Assembly: GCA_002373615.1 (NCBI GenBank)
Contig: DFKU01000043.1
Coordinates: 1 to 8,885, forward strand
Source: Alphaproteobacteria bacterium UBA3637
GTDB lineage: Bacteria; Pseudomonadota; Alphaproteobacteria; CAAHEQ01; UBA3637
Reading direction: 5' to 3'
Length of the DNA: 8,885 nucleotides
In this document: one piece after another, positions 1 through 7,418 of the stretch
How the letters are laid out: every line of letters begins with the position of its first letter
Numbering within the stretch: position 1 is the stretch's first letter
Program-made: the position numbers and the translations under genes
Notes under the pieces: generated by a model
Databases searched by the model: none
What the model was told of the DNA's origin: nothing
What the model saw: the letters and a program-made list of their open reading frames with translations, nothing else

Positions 1-17
1 ATACAGCAATTACAGAA

Positions 18-3000
18 TTGTCCGCAAAGTATCGGTCAGTTTTAAAGAAATGTGCGTTATTGAACGCCGCGATTTTATTGACAACAGTGGTGGCTTTACC
101 CGTAAGTGCAACGGAGATTACGGAAAGAATTGTTGTAGCTGCAGATGAAACAAAAACAATTTCTGATGCCAGTGCCGAAGGGTTATCATATAGTAGTGAA
201 AAAGGTGGTGTTATTTACAACGAAGGAACACTAAATCTTATCGGAACTTCTACTTTTACCAATAATACAGCTAAAAATGGGGGCGCAGTATACAGTAAAG
301 GAAATTTGACTGTTTCTGATGGTTTGTTCAGCGGAAATACGAAGAGTGCGATTTATCTTGATAACGCTGGAACGGCCACTGTTTCTGGAACTTTTTTTAA
401 TAATACTGGTACAAGTGGGGGTGCTATTTATACAACAAGAACAGTTACAACTGTTGGTGGCGCCTTTAGGCAAAACAGTTCCTCTACAAATGTAGCTAGT
501 GCTGGTGGCGCTATCGCAAATTCGCAGGGTACCTTAATCATTTCTGATGATACGTTATTTGAAAATAACCTAGCAAAATCGGCCGGGGGTGGTGCTATCA
601 GTGCTGGTGGTATTAACTCTTCTTATCCAGCGGAAGTGATAATTGGTAATAATGTTAAGTTTGAAGGCAATTTGGCCGGTTATTCCGATTTTGATGCGTC
701 TACAGTTCAAAAAAATACGGTTTCTGGCGGTGCTATTTATGTTTCTGCTTTGGCAAAGTCGCTTTCGTTTGGAACAGGGGTTGAGTTCAATAAAAATAAA
801 TCTGCTGGTACCGGCGGTGCTTTACATTTTGGAGGGGCCGTTGGTGATGGTAATGGTTTCTTGCTCAATAATGGTGTTAAATTTGTTGAAAATGAAGCGC
901 GTCAGGGTGGGGCTTTGTCTTCGGATGTAAACGTTGCAACAAACATTGATTCAAGTGTGCTGTTTTCGGGTAATAAAGCTACCGATGAATCTTTGGGTAT
1001 CGGTGGTGCTATTGTTATATCAGGTAAAACCTTAAACCAAAAAACAAAAGAAGCGGCCATTGCAAAAGTCAATGCGCTTAACATAAATGGTTCAACGTTT
1101 GAAAGAAATAAATCTGCTGTTGACGGAGGTGCTATCGGACAAACGATGGTTACTGTTGTTGACTCCAAAGGAAAATATTCATGGGGTATGACGATTAATA
1201 TCAATGAAGGAACAACCTTTACAGAAAATGAAGCGGTTGCTGAAGGTGGGGCAATAGTTTCTGATGCAATTTTAAATGTCACAAAGGCTACATTTACGGG
1301 AAATAAAACGACTGGCACAGCCATCGGGACAAACTTAAATGATTCAAATGAAGGTGGTGGCGCTGTATTCTTATACGATGACAGTGTAACGACTATAGAG
1401 AATTCAAGTTTTAGTGATAACGTCTCAGGTACATGGGGTGGAGCTATTTCTGTACGTGGCATTTCGAGTGGTGATACTGGTGCTGACAGTATGTTAACAG
1501 TTAATGGTTCTATCTTTAGTGGTAATCAGGCGGTTCTTGGTGGAGCTATTGCCAACGCCTTAACAAAAGCTTTCATATCGGATTCAATATTCACCGATAA
1601 TACTGTTTCCGATAAAGGTGGTGCCATTTACAATATTGGGACTTTAGCATTGTCTGGTACCAATACATTCTCTGGCAACAAAGCCAATGGTGAATCCAAC
1701 GATATTTACAATGATGGTACTTTAAATATTTCTGGTACTTTAGTATTGGATGGGGGAATTGTGAATGATGGGGAAGTTGTCTTTACTTCTGGATCCTCGT
1801 TGAAAGCAGCACTAAATAATTCAACTGCTTTGATTTCTGGTGGTACAGTAACGGGTACGACAGCTTTGGTTATTGAAAATGGGACAGGTGATGCCAAATT
1901 CAAAATGTTTGATGTAGATCAAACTTTTGACTTAACAAATTCAGTTTATGATGTTGTTAAAGATACAGAAGTTGTTGGTCAATACTTGATTTCCAAAAAG
2001 TCCACGGATGAAGTGGTGGAAAATCTGACAAAGAATGGGGAAGCGACAGCCCAAGAAGCGGCGACCATCTCTGCCATTGCTGATACAACTGTCAGTAATC
2101 CTGTGTTGGATAAAATCACAGAAGCTGTGCAATCCGGTGATGTCAAAACCGCTGCAAAGGCGGCCAAAGATTTGGCCCCGACAACCTCACAAGCTGCTTT
2201 GGGTATTTCCAAGGATGTTCAAAGCTTGTTGACAAATGCTGCAACGGCTCGTATGGCGGCTTTAGCCGGGCGTTCCGGTGGTGATGTCTTCCAAGGTGGC
2301 AGTATGTGGGTCCAAGGCCTGTACAATCACACAAAACAAGATTCCACCGCACACAACGAAGGCTTTAAGGCCAACTCAAAAGGGATTGCTTTTGGTATTG
2401 ATGGCAAGTTGAATGATGCTGTGACCCTTGGGTTAGGCTATGGCTATACCAGAACAGATGCGGATGCCGGTGCACGTGATATTGACGTGGATGGCAACAA
2501 TGTGTTTGCCTATGCCGAATATGCGCCTGATGCATGGTATGTTAACGGTGTGTTGAACTTTGGCTATGGTCGCTATACCGAAAAGAAATCACCTGCGGGC
2601 TATACAAAAAAATCCAAGTATGATGTCTATACCTATGGCGCCAACTTGATGACAGGGTATGCCTTTGATTCAGGATTGACCCCAGAAGGAGGCTTGCGTT
2701 ATTTGTTGGTGGATCAAAAATCCTATGATGATGGAATTCAAAAGATTTCAACCAGCAACAATGATGTCTTGACCGCTGTCTTGGGTGCCAAGTATGGCTA
2801 TAAAGTGAAAGCCAAAGATTGGATGTTTACACCAAATGTCCGCTTGGCAGCCACCTATGATGTGATGAGCGACGGGTCAAAGGCTGTGGCTTCCATCACT
2901 GGCGGTAGTTCTTACCAAATCACTGGGGAACGCTTGCACCGTTTGGGCTTTGAAGCCGGTGTCGGTGTGACCAGCACTTGGAATAACTGGGACTTCACTT

Positions 3001-3074
3001 TAAGCTATGACGGTGGATTCCGTAAAGACTATCAAAGTCATACAGGTACTTTGAAAGCGAAGTATCATTTCTAA
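18..3074 (+). CDS. Pmp-like autotransporter (type Va secretion), start uncertain
   Basis: Predicted outer-membrane autotransporter that would display its passenger at the cell surface. A signal peptide is visible: basic KKCALL start, hydrophobic core, and an AxA-type site after PVSA (residue 31). Residues about 88-536 carry some 15 GGA[IVLF] motifs interleaved with FxxN motifs (FTNN, FSGN, FENN, FERN, FSDN), the signature of chlamydial Pmp beta-helix repeats. A helical, Ala-rich linker (about 655-755) leads to a beta-barrel from about residue 763 (MWVQGLY) to the end. The last strand alternates hydrophobic residues and ends in Phe (LKAKYHF), the usual BAM recognition signal. The listed start is TTG with no visible Shine-Dalgarno sequence, and the frame stays open to the window edge, so the true start may lie upstream. 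Function (adhesin or host-interaction factor) is inference; the family call is firm. Confidence 0.9.
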   Translation: MSAKYRSVLKKCALLNAAILLTTVVALPVSATEITERIVVAADETKTISDASAEGLSYSSEKGGVIYNEGTLNLIGTSTFTNNTAKNGGAVYSKGNLTVSDGLFSGNTKSAIYLDNAGTATVSGTFFNNTGTSGGAIYTTRTVTTVGGAFRQNSSSTNVASAGGAIANSQGTLIISDDTLFENNLAKSAGGGAISAGGINSSYPAEVIIGNNVKFEGNLAGYSDFDASTVQKNTVSGGAIYVSALAKSLSFGTGVEFNKNKSAGTGGALHFGGAVGDGNGFLLNNGVKFVENEARQGGALSSDVNVATNIDSSVLFSGNKATDESLGIGGAIVISGKTLNQKTKEAAIAKVNALNINGSTFERNKSAVDGGAIGQTMVTVVDSKGKYSWGMTININEGTTFTENEAVAEGGAIVSDAILNVTKATFTGNKTTGTAIGTNLNDSNEGGGAVFLYDDSVTTIENSSFSDNVSGTWGGAISVRGISSGDTGADSMLTVNGSIFSGNQAVLGGAIANALTKAFISDSIFTDNTVSDKGGAIYNIGTLALSGTNTFSGNKANGESNDIYNDGTLNISGTLVLDGGIVNDGEVVFTSGSSLKAALNNSTALISGGTVTGTTALVIENGTGDAKFKMFDVDQTFDLTNSVYDVVKDTEVVGQYLISKKSTDEVVENLTKNGEATAQEAATISAIADTTVSNPVLDKITEAVQSGDVKTAAKAAKDLAPTTSQAALGISKDVQSLLTNAATARMAALAGRSGGDVFQGGSMWVQGLYNHTKQDSTAHNEGFKANSKGIAFGIDGKLNDAVTLGLGYGYTRTDADAGARDIDVDGNNVFAYAEYAPDAWYVNGVLNFGYGRYTEKKSPAGYTKKSKYDVYTYGANLMTGYAFDSGLTPEGGLRYLLVDQKSYDDGIQKISTSNNDVLTAVLGAKYGYKVKAKDWMFTPNVRLAATYDVMSDGSKAVASITGGSSYQITGERLHRLGFEAGVGVTSTWNNWDFTLSYDGGFRKDYQSHTGTLKAKYHF

Positions 3075-3093
3075 TTCAAAGTTGGCTTAGATT

Positions 3094-3121
3094 AGCCCCA
3101 TCGCAAGGTGGGGCTTTTTTT
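3094..3121 (+). terminator. Intrinsic terminator after the autotransporter gene
   Basis: A perfect 7-bp stem, AGCCCCA (3094-3100) with TGGGGCT (3109-3115), is extended inward by a T-G wobble and a C-G pair and closed by a GCAA (GNRA) tetraloop. A run of seven T ends at 3121. It starts 20 bases past the stop codon, so it should end the autotransporter transcript and separate it from tolB. Confidence 0.92.
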
Positions 3122-3162
3122 AAACTTGCTTTTTGGGGGAAAATATGCTTACTTGGATAAAA

Positions 3163-3168
3163 AAGGAG
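3163..3168 (+). promoter_or_regulatory. Shine-Dalgarno site fixing the tolB start
   Basis: AAGGAG lies 6 bases before ATG 3175. Two other in-frame starts exist further up (TTG 3133, ATG 3145), but neither has such a site, and starting there would put a charged stretch (TWIKKERK) in front of the signal peptide. This supports ATG 3175 as the start. Confidence 0.85.
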
Positions 3169-3174
3169 AGGAAA

Positions 3175-4494
3175 ATGCGATTTTTAAAACTTTATCTTTT
3201 TTGTTTGATGATGTTTGTTTTGCCGGCTGTGGCTGAACTCAGGATTGATATATCTGGGGCTTTAACTGAGCCAACGCCGATTGCTCTGCCTGATTTTTAT
3301 GCCACAAATACAGTTTTGGATAAAACTTCCCAACGCATAACAGAAATTGTGCGCCAGGACTTGGAAAGCTCTGGATTGTTCAGAATTATCAATGAAAACG
3401 CTTATTTGCAACGTTTGACCGGTATTAATGATGTCCCCAATTTTCGGGACTGGCAGGCCATCAATGCGCAAGCGCTTGTCCAAGGGCAACTGGAAGAAAC
3501 TGATTTGGGGGAATTAAAAGTTTCTTTCCGGATTTGGGATGTTTATACCGAGCAGCAAATGGTTGCTAAGGTTTTGACGGGAAATCCTGCCAGCGAGAGG
3601 AAACTGGCCCATATTATTGCCGATACGATTTATGAACGCCTGACGGGTGAAAAGGGGTATTTTGACACAAAAATTGTATTTGTGAGTGAAAGTGGGAGCC
3701 TTAAAAACCGCAAGCGTCGTTTGACCGTGATGGATCAAGATGGGGCGAATGTGCGCTATTTAACAACGGGCAAAGATATGGTAATGACCCCCCGTTTTTC
3801 CCCAAATATGCAAAAAATTACTTATATGTCCTATGCCAGTGGGGAACCAAAGGTCTATTTAATGGATGTAGAATCTGGGAAAGCTGAATTGGTGGGTAAA
3901 TTTGATGGTATGTCCTTTGCCCCACGCTTTTCAATGGATGGAGAGAAGCTGATTATGTCCTTGGCAAAAAAGGGAAATTCGGATATTTATACGTTTGATT
4001 TGAACACGAAGGAGCAAAAACAACTGACAAATCACCCCGCCATTGATACATCGCCCAGTTTTTCGCCCGATGGAAGGCAAATTGTTTTTAACTCTGACCG
4101 TTCAGGAAATCAACAACTGTACGTGATGGAGGCTGACGGATCCAATGTGCATCGGATCAGTTTTGGGGAAGGGACTTATGCAACGCCTGTTTGGTCGCCA
4201 CGGGGGGATTATATTGCCTTTACCAAGATAAAAGAGGGGCGTTTTTATATAGGACTCATGCGAGCCGATGGATCAGGGGAACGCCTGATTGCTGAAGGCT
4301 TTTTGGTGGAAGGGCCAACTTGGGCACCGAACGGCCGAGTCTTGGCCTTTTTCCGTCAAGAAAAAATGGGCAAAACTGGTTGGTTTTCAAAAGGGGTAAG
4401 CCTACATAGTATTGATATTACAGGACATAATGAGCGGGAACTCAAAACCCCGGGGGAAGCCTCAGACCCCACATGGTCATCTCTTTTACATTAA
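3175..4494 (+). CDS. tolB: TolB, Tol-Pal system periplasmic beta-propeller protein
   Basis: TolB links TolA and the lipoprotein Pal in the Tol-Pal complex, which keeps the outer membrane attached and constricting during division. From ATG 3175 the protein has 439 residues, close to the usual 430 or so. It opens with a Sec signal peptide (MRFLKLYLFC to PAVA, cleavage near residue 20). An N-terminal alpha/beta domain follows (about 21-165; ELRIDISGAL, QDLESSGLFR), typical of TolB. The C-terminal half is a PD40/WD40-like propeller: the motif [FW][SA][PM]xG or its variants recurs at residues 208, 252, 296, 340 and 383, that is every 43-44 residues. The gene stands alone here: an autotransporter plus terminator precede it and a pilin-like gene follows, with no tolQRA or pal beside it. 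I saw no convincing sigma70 promoter in the 53 bases between the terminator and the start. Confidence 0.96.
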   Translation: MRFLKLYLFCLMMFVLPAVAELRIDISGALTEPTPIALPDFYATNTVLDKTSQRITEIVRQDLESSGLFRIINENAYLQRLTGINDVPNFRDWQAINAQALVQGQLEETDLGELKVSFRIWDVYTEQQMVAKVLTGNPASERKLAHIIADTIYERLTGEKGYFDTKIVFVSESGSLKNRKRRLTVMDQDGANVRYLTTGKDMVMTPRFSPNMQKITYMSYASGEPKVYLMDVESGKAELVGKFDGMSFAPRFSMDGEKLIMSLAKKGNSDIYTFDLNTKEQKQLTNHPAIDTSPSFSPDGRQIVFNSDRSGNQQLYVMEADGSNVHRISFGEGTYATPVWSPRGDYIAFTKIKEGRFYIGLMRADGSGERLIAEGFLVEGPTWAPNGRVLAFFRQEKMGKTGWFSKGVSLHSIDITGHNERELKTPGEASDPTWSSLLH

Positions 4495-4500
4495 AACTGC

Positions 4501-4529
4501 TTGACTATTGTCAGAAAATATATCAATAT
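4501..4529 (+). promoter_or_regulatory. Possible sigma70 promoter for the pilin-like gene
   Basis: TTGACT (4501-4506) matches five of six bases of the -35 consensus. Downstream is an AT-rich stretch, TATATCAATAT (4519-4529), but no good -10 box sits at the ideal distance: TATCAA (4521-4526) has a 14-base spacer and CAATAT (4524-4529) a 17-base spacer with only three matches. No terminator is visible between tolB and this point, so read-through from tolB is an equal alternative. Confidence 0.35.
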
Positions 4530-4552
4530 GAAAGAAAAAAGGGGAAAATAAT

Positions 4553-7339
4553 ATGAGTTATAAAGAAAATTCTGGTCGTTCAATATTTGAATTAATCGCT
4601 GTGATGGCAGTAATAGGATTATTGTCTGTTACGGTAGTAAAGTCCTATAATAAACTGGTCACAAAGGCAAAAGCTGATGCTCAAAAAAGGCAAATAGCAA
4701 TGATAGTCAAGGAGACTCAACAAAAAATGTTGGGCGGTACTGTGGCAGACATTACAAAACAAAAAATAAACGATACGGAATACACGATAGGAAAGGGGAA
4801 AGAAGGGTCGGCAAAGGATTATTTTGGCGTCAAGGTCAAAACGACCGATAAAGCTCTTTGTGAAGAATTAACGGATGCCACATTCTTAAGTCCTGCCTTG
4901 ATAACGGTAAATGGCGAAAAAGATGGGGAATGTCCCAGTGATATTGTTTTTTATTTTCCAAAGGACCCATCCAATACAGCACCTTTAGTAACGGGGGATG
5001 AATCCATTTTTGATGAAGATAATTCTTCTGGTGGCGGTTCGGGAGGTTCAGAAGGTTCTGGTGAAACCACTCCAACCCCTGGTGATTATGATGGGGATGG
5101 AGATGGATGCACTGGGAATAATTTTACCTATTGTTCCAATGGTTCGTGTGTGTCAACGGCAGATGATTGTCCGAAACCAGAAGATTTTGAAAATGAAGAA
5201 GATTGTGAAAACGCAGGGTTTAAATATTGTCAGGTGGATGGAAGCTGTATTGCTGTAACCGACACATGTTCTTGTTCTGAGATTCTTGATTGTGGCAGTC
5301 ATGGAATCTGGAAAGATACGAAATGTGCATGTTCTTGCGATAATGGGTGGTACGGAAATACATGTAATTCCTATTGCGGTGGTTGGAGAGATGTAGACGG
5401 AGAATGTCATTTGTGTTCTGTGCGTGATCTTTTTCAAGCCACAGAAGAAGAATGCTCTAGATGTGGTAATGAACGTAAAATATTTACTCAGGCCAGAAAA
5501 GACTATTGTGGATTGGTGGATTGCGGACAAGGATATTTCCAAGCAAAAACAGGAACTTGCTACCTTTGTTCAGATCCGAATTCTTACACTGTTGCTGATG
5601 AAGAAGCTTGTCTGAAGTGTGGTGATCAACGTGAAATGTATGGAAACTATTGTGCATTAAAAACTTGTGATACAGGGAATTTCCATAACGATACAGGAAA
5701 ATGTGTGTCCTGTTCAACTGTGACGGATATGACAAACATAAAAGGAAGTTGTTTTGAATGTGCTAATACTGATACACCTCTTTTTGAATTGAATACAGGT
5801 TATTGCGTTCCTTGTTCATCAGAATATGGGAGCGCGGTTAGGGACCTTTCAACATCTGCAGAAAACTGTAGTGTGTGTGCAAATACAAATTACCCACGTT
5901 TTTATGGACTAAATGGTAACTGTTACAGTTGTGCTGATGCCTCATCTTCTTATGCGGCTTCTTCACCTGCTAGCGCATCGGAATGTTCTAAATGTGATTC
6001 TTCTGTGCGAAAAATTTTTAATTGGTACAGTTTGAATAGTGATGGTACAACCTGGTCAACTTGGTGTGGTTTTATAAATTGTCCTTCGGAAACTTTCCAA
6101 GCGGTGAATGGTAGCTGTATGGCTTGCCAAGATAGTGTGGGTGTTCCTGTTGCATCTCAAGAAGAGTGTAATCGTTGCGCACAATTTAATGAACCTCGCT
6201 TTTTCCAAGGAAATCATTGTTATTCATGCATTGATGATTCTATTGATGGTAATCTCAGTTGGTCATCAATTCCGCCGGAAAGTTGCGCTCAATGTGAAAA
6301 CAGAAAATATTGTGAATCAGATGGAAGTTGTATTCGTAAAACAGAGTCGTGTTCCTGTCCAACAGTTCTTACCTGTGGTACCCATGGAACTTGGGATGAT
6401 ACGAAATGCGAATGTGCCTGTGATGACGGCTGGTATGGAGAAACTTGCAGTTCTGATTGCAATGAAATGGGCACGAACGTATCTGCGACAGAATGTGCCA
6501 AATGCAGTAATAGAAAATATTGCTCAGGTACCAACGTCTGCATTCCGCTGACCCAAGAATGTTTAACATGTTCATCTGTTTTAACATGCGGTGAAAATGG
6601 AACATGGGATGCTGTGAAATGCGAATGTGCCTGTGATGATGGCTGGTATGGGGAAACTTGTGATCTTGAATGTGAAGTCGGATTATATAAAGATGTAACG
6701 GGTCGGTGTATCATGTGTGAAAACCACAGTGCCTACACGACAGTGGAATCTTGTATGGCCTGTAAGAATACCGATTATCCACGGTTTTTGGGTTCTAACG
6801 ATTACTCTTATCTTTGTTCTTATAATGGTTCGGTGACTTCAGATTCCGAACGGTGTTCTATGTGTGATGGGACCTCTTATCCGCGCCATATGTCTGGTAA
6901 TACATGTGTTTTAGGGGCAGAATCTCCTTGTTCTGGGCATGGAACAAAAAATAGTAATGGAACATGTAGCTGCTTGGGGGGATATACGGGTGAAAATTGT
7001 GAAACGCAAATTACCTGTGTCAATGGCACATGGTCTGAAACAGGTTGTGCCTGTGATGACGGCTGGTATGGGGAAACTTGTAATTCCGACTGTGAAGTCG
7101 GATTATATAAAGATGCAAGAGGTCGGTGTATCATGTGTGAAGACCACAGTGCCTACACGACAGTGGAATCTTGTATGGCCTGTAAGAATACCGATTATCC
7201 ACGGTTTTTGGGTTCTAACGATTACTCTTATCTTTGTTCTTATAATGGTTCGGTGACTTCAGATTCCGAACGGTGTTCTATGTGTGATGGAACCCCTTAT
7301 CCGCGCCATATGTCTGATGATACATGTGTTTTGGACTAG
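4553..7339 (+). CDS. Prepilin-like N-terminus fused to a giant Cys-rich EGF/CxxC-repeat region
   Basis: No named family recognised for the whole protein (928 residues). Residues 7-26 resemble a type IV prepilin: a short leader ending in Gly8, Glu13 at position +5 after that Gly, and a hydrophobic helix (about 14-29) continuing into an amphipathic helix. Position +1 is Arg rather than the usual Phe. A small pilin-type domain follows with only two cysteines (C103, C127), possibly a disulfide loop. A Gly/Ser/Thr linker (about 157-176) and an acidic DYDGDGDG stretch resembling a calcium loop lead to the rest (about 186-928), which holds about 96 cysteines. Three copies of a 54-55-residue module contain CxCDDGWYGETC-type EGF signatures; between them are many CxxC pairs (CHLC, CSRC, CYLC, CNRC) and YPRF motifs. 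The start ATG 4553 follows AAGGGGA (4539-4545). An exported protein with extensive disulfides, perhaps a pilus-tip or surface adhesin, is inference. Confidence 0.82.
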   Translation: MSYKENSGRSIFELIAVMAVIGLLSVTVVKSYNKLVTKAKADAQKRQIAMIVKETQQKMLGGTVADITKQKINDTEYTIGKGKEGSAKDYFGVKVKTTDKALCEELTDATFLSPALITVNGEKDGECPSDIVFYFPKDPSNTAPLVTGDESIFDEDNSSGGGSGGSEGSGETTPTPGDYDGDGDGCTGNNFTYCSNGSCVSTADDCPKPEDFENEEDCENAGFKYCQVDGSCIAVTDTCSCSEILDCGSHGIWKDTKCACSCDNGWYGNTCNSYCGGWRDVDGECHLCSVRDLFQATEEECSRCGNERKIFTQARKDYCGLVDCGQGYFQAKTGTCYLCSDPNSYTVADEEACLKCGDQREMYGNYCALKTCDTGNFHNDTGKCVSCSTVTDMTNIKGSCFECANTDTPLFELNTGYCVPCSSEYGSAVRDLSTSAENCSVCANTNYPRFYGLNGNCYSCADASSSYAASSPASASECSKCDSSVRKIFNWYSLNSDGTTWSTWCGFINCPSETFQAVNGSCMACQDSVGVPVASQEECNRCAQFNEPRFFQGNHCYSCIDDSIDGNLSWSSIPPESCAQCENRKYCESDGSCIRKTESCSCPTVLTCGTHGTWDDTKCECACDDGWYGETCSSDCNEMGTNVSATECAKCSNRKYCSGTNVCIPLTQECLTCSSVLTCGENGTWDAVKCECACDDGWYGETCDLECEVGLYKDVTGRCIMCENHSAYTTVESCMACKNTDYPRFLGSNDYSYLCSYNGSVTSDSERCSMCDGTSYPRHMSGNTCVLGAESPCSGHGTKNSNGTCSCLGGYTGENCETQITCVNGTWSETGCACDDGWYGETCNSDCEVGLYKDARGRCIMCEDHSAYTTVESCMACKNTDYPRFLGSNDYSYLCSYNGSVTSDSERCSMCDGTPYPRHMSDDTCVLD
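5216..5377 (+). repeat. EGF-type composite module, copy 1
   Basis: Codes for residues 222-275 of the Cys-rich protein: a YCxxDGSCI..T..CSC part, then LDCGSHGIW and an EGF signature CSCDNGWYGNTC. It is the most diverged of the three copies and lies far from the other two, next to the linker. Confidence 0.75.
6299..6460 (+). repeat. EGF-type composite module, copy 2
   Basis: Codes for residues 583-636 (NRKYC to SSDC). It has the same order as copy 1: DGSCI, TESCSC, LTCGTHGTW, KCECACDDGWYGETC. The last part satisfies the EGF pattern CxCxxGxxGxxC. Confidence 0.8.
6509..6673 (+). repeat. EGF-type composite module, copy 3
   Basis: Codes for residues 653-707 (NRKYC to DLEC), one residue longer than copies 1 and 2. 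Its DNA is close to copy 2 over the GTWD to GETC part, differing at a few positions. It overlaps the start of the 287-bp direct repeat. Confidence 0.8.
6626..6912 (+). repeat. 287-bp direct repeat, copy A (in-frame, offset 420 bp)
   Basis: This copy matches 7046-7332 at a constant offset of 420 bases (140 codons). By eye there are 14 mismatches in 287 bases, and 6723-6870 (148 bases) is identical to 7143-7290. It codes for residues from about 692 on: CACDDGWYGETC, then GLYKD..GRCIMC, a YTTVESCMAC stretch, YPRFLGSNDYSYLC and a CSMCDGT end. Confidence 0.95.
7046..7332 (+). repeat. 287-bp direct repeat, copy B, at the 3' end of the gene
   Basis: Second copy of 6626-6912. It codes for residues from about 832 to 926, and the stop codon follows two codons after the similarity ends. 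Between the copies (6913-7045) lies a further EGF-like segment (CSGHGT to TGENC). The near identity indicates a recent duplication or ongoing gene conversion. Confidence 0.95.
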
Positions 7340-7346
7340 GGAAAAG

Positions 7347-7371
7347 AATCTCCTCAGAAATGGGGATTTTT
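7347..7371 (+). terminator. Intrinsic terminator after the pilin-like gene
   Basis: AATCTCC (7347-7353) pairs with GGGGATT (7362-7368), including one T-G wobble, around an 8-base loop, and a TTTTT run ends at 7371. It begins 8 bases after the stop codon. The stem is moderate and the T run short, so some read-through is possible. Confidence 0.75.
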
Positions 7372-7383
7372 GTAAAAAAACAC

Positions 7384-7412
7384 TTGACATGGGTTCGAAA
7401 TTTTGCTATAAT
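7384..7412 (+). promoter_or_regulatory. Perfect-consensus sigma70 promoter of rpsB-tsf
   Basis: TTGACA (7384-7389) and TATAAT (7407-7412) both match the consensus at six of six positions, with the ideal 17-base spacer. Transcription should start near 7419. This fits a strong housekeeping promoter for a ribosomal protein unit and lies just 12 bases after the preceding terminator. Confidence 0.95.
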
Positions 7413-7418
7413 ACGCAC

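Noticed and set aside
902..1462. 186-residue open frame on the - strand inside the autotransporter gene
   Set aside because: It lies wholly antisense to a clear repeat-rich gene; the open frame follows from the biased codons of the GGA/FxxN repeats, and the product shows no recognisable domain.
3133..3174. N-terminal extension of tolB from TTG 3133 or ATG 3145
   Set aside because: ATG 3175 has AAGGAG at the right distance and begins a clean signal peptide; the extension would place charged residues before it.
4528..4551. Seven-codon open frame (MKEKRGK) ending just before the pilin-like gene
   Set aside because: It has no Shine-Dalgarno site and consists of the purine-rich stretch that serves as ribosome site for the next gene.
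6289..6714. 141-residue - strand frame with repeated SPYQPSSQAHSHF stretches
   Set aside because: The repeats are just the antisense reading of the EGF modules (CDDGWYGETC) in the Cys-rich gene; no ribosome site or family was recognised.
6626..7332. Direct repeats as a possible CRISPR array or insertion sequence
   Set aside because: The repeats are long, coding, in frame and only two in number; there are no terminal inverted repeats or transposase.
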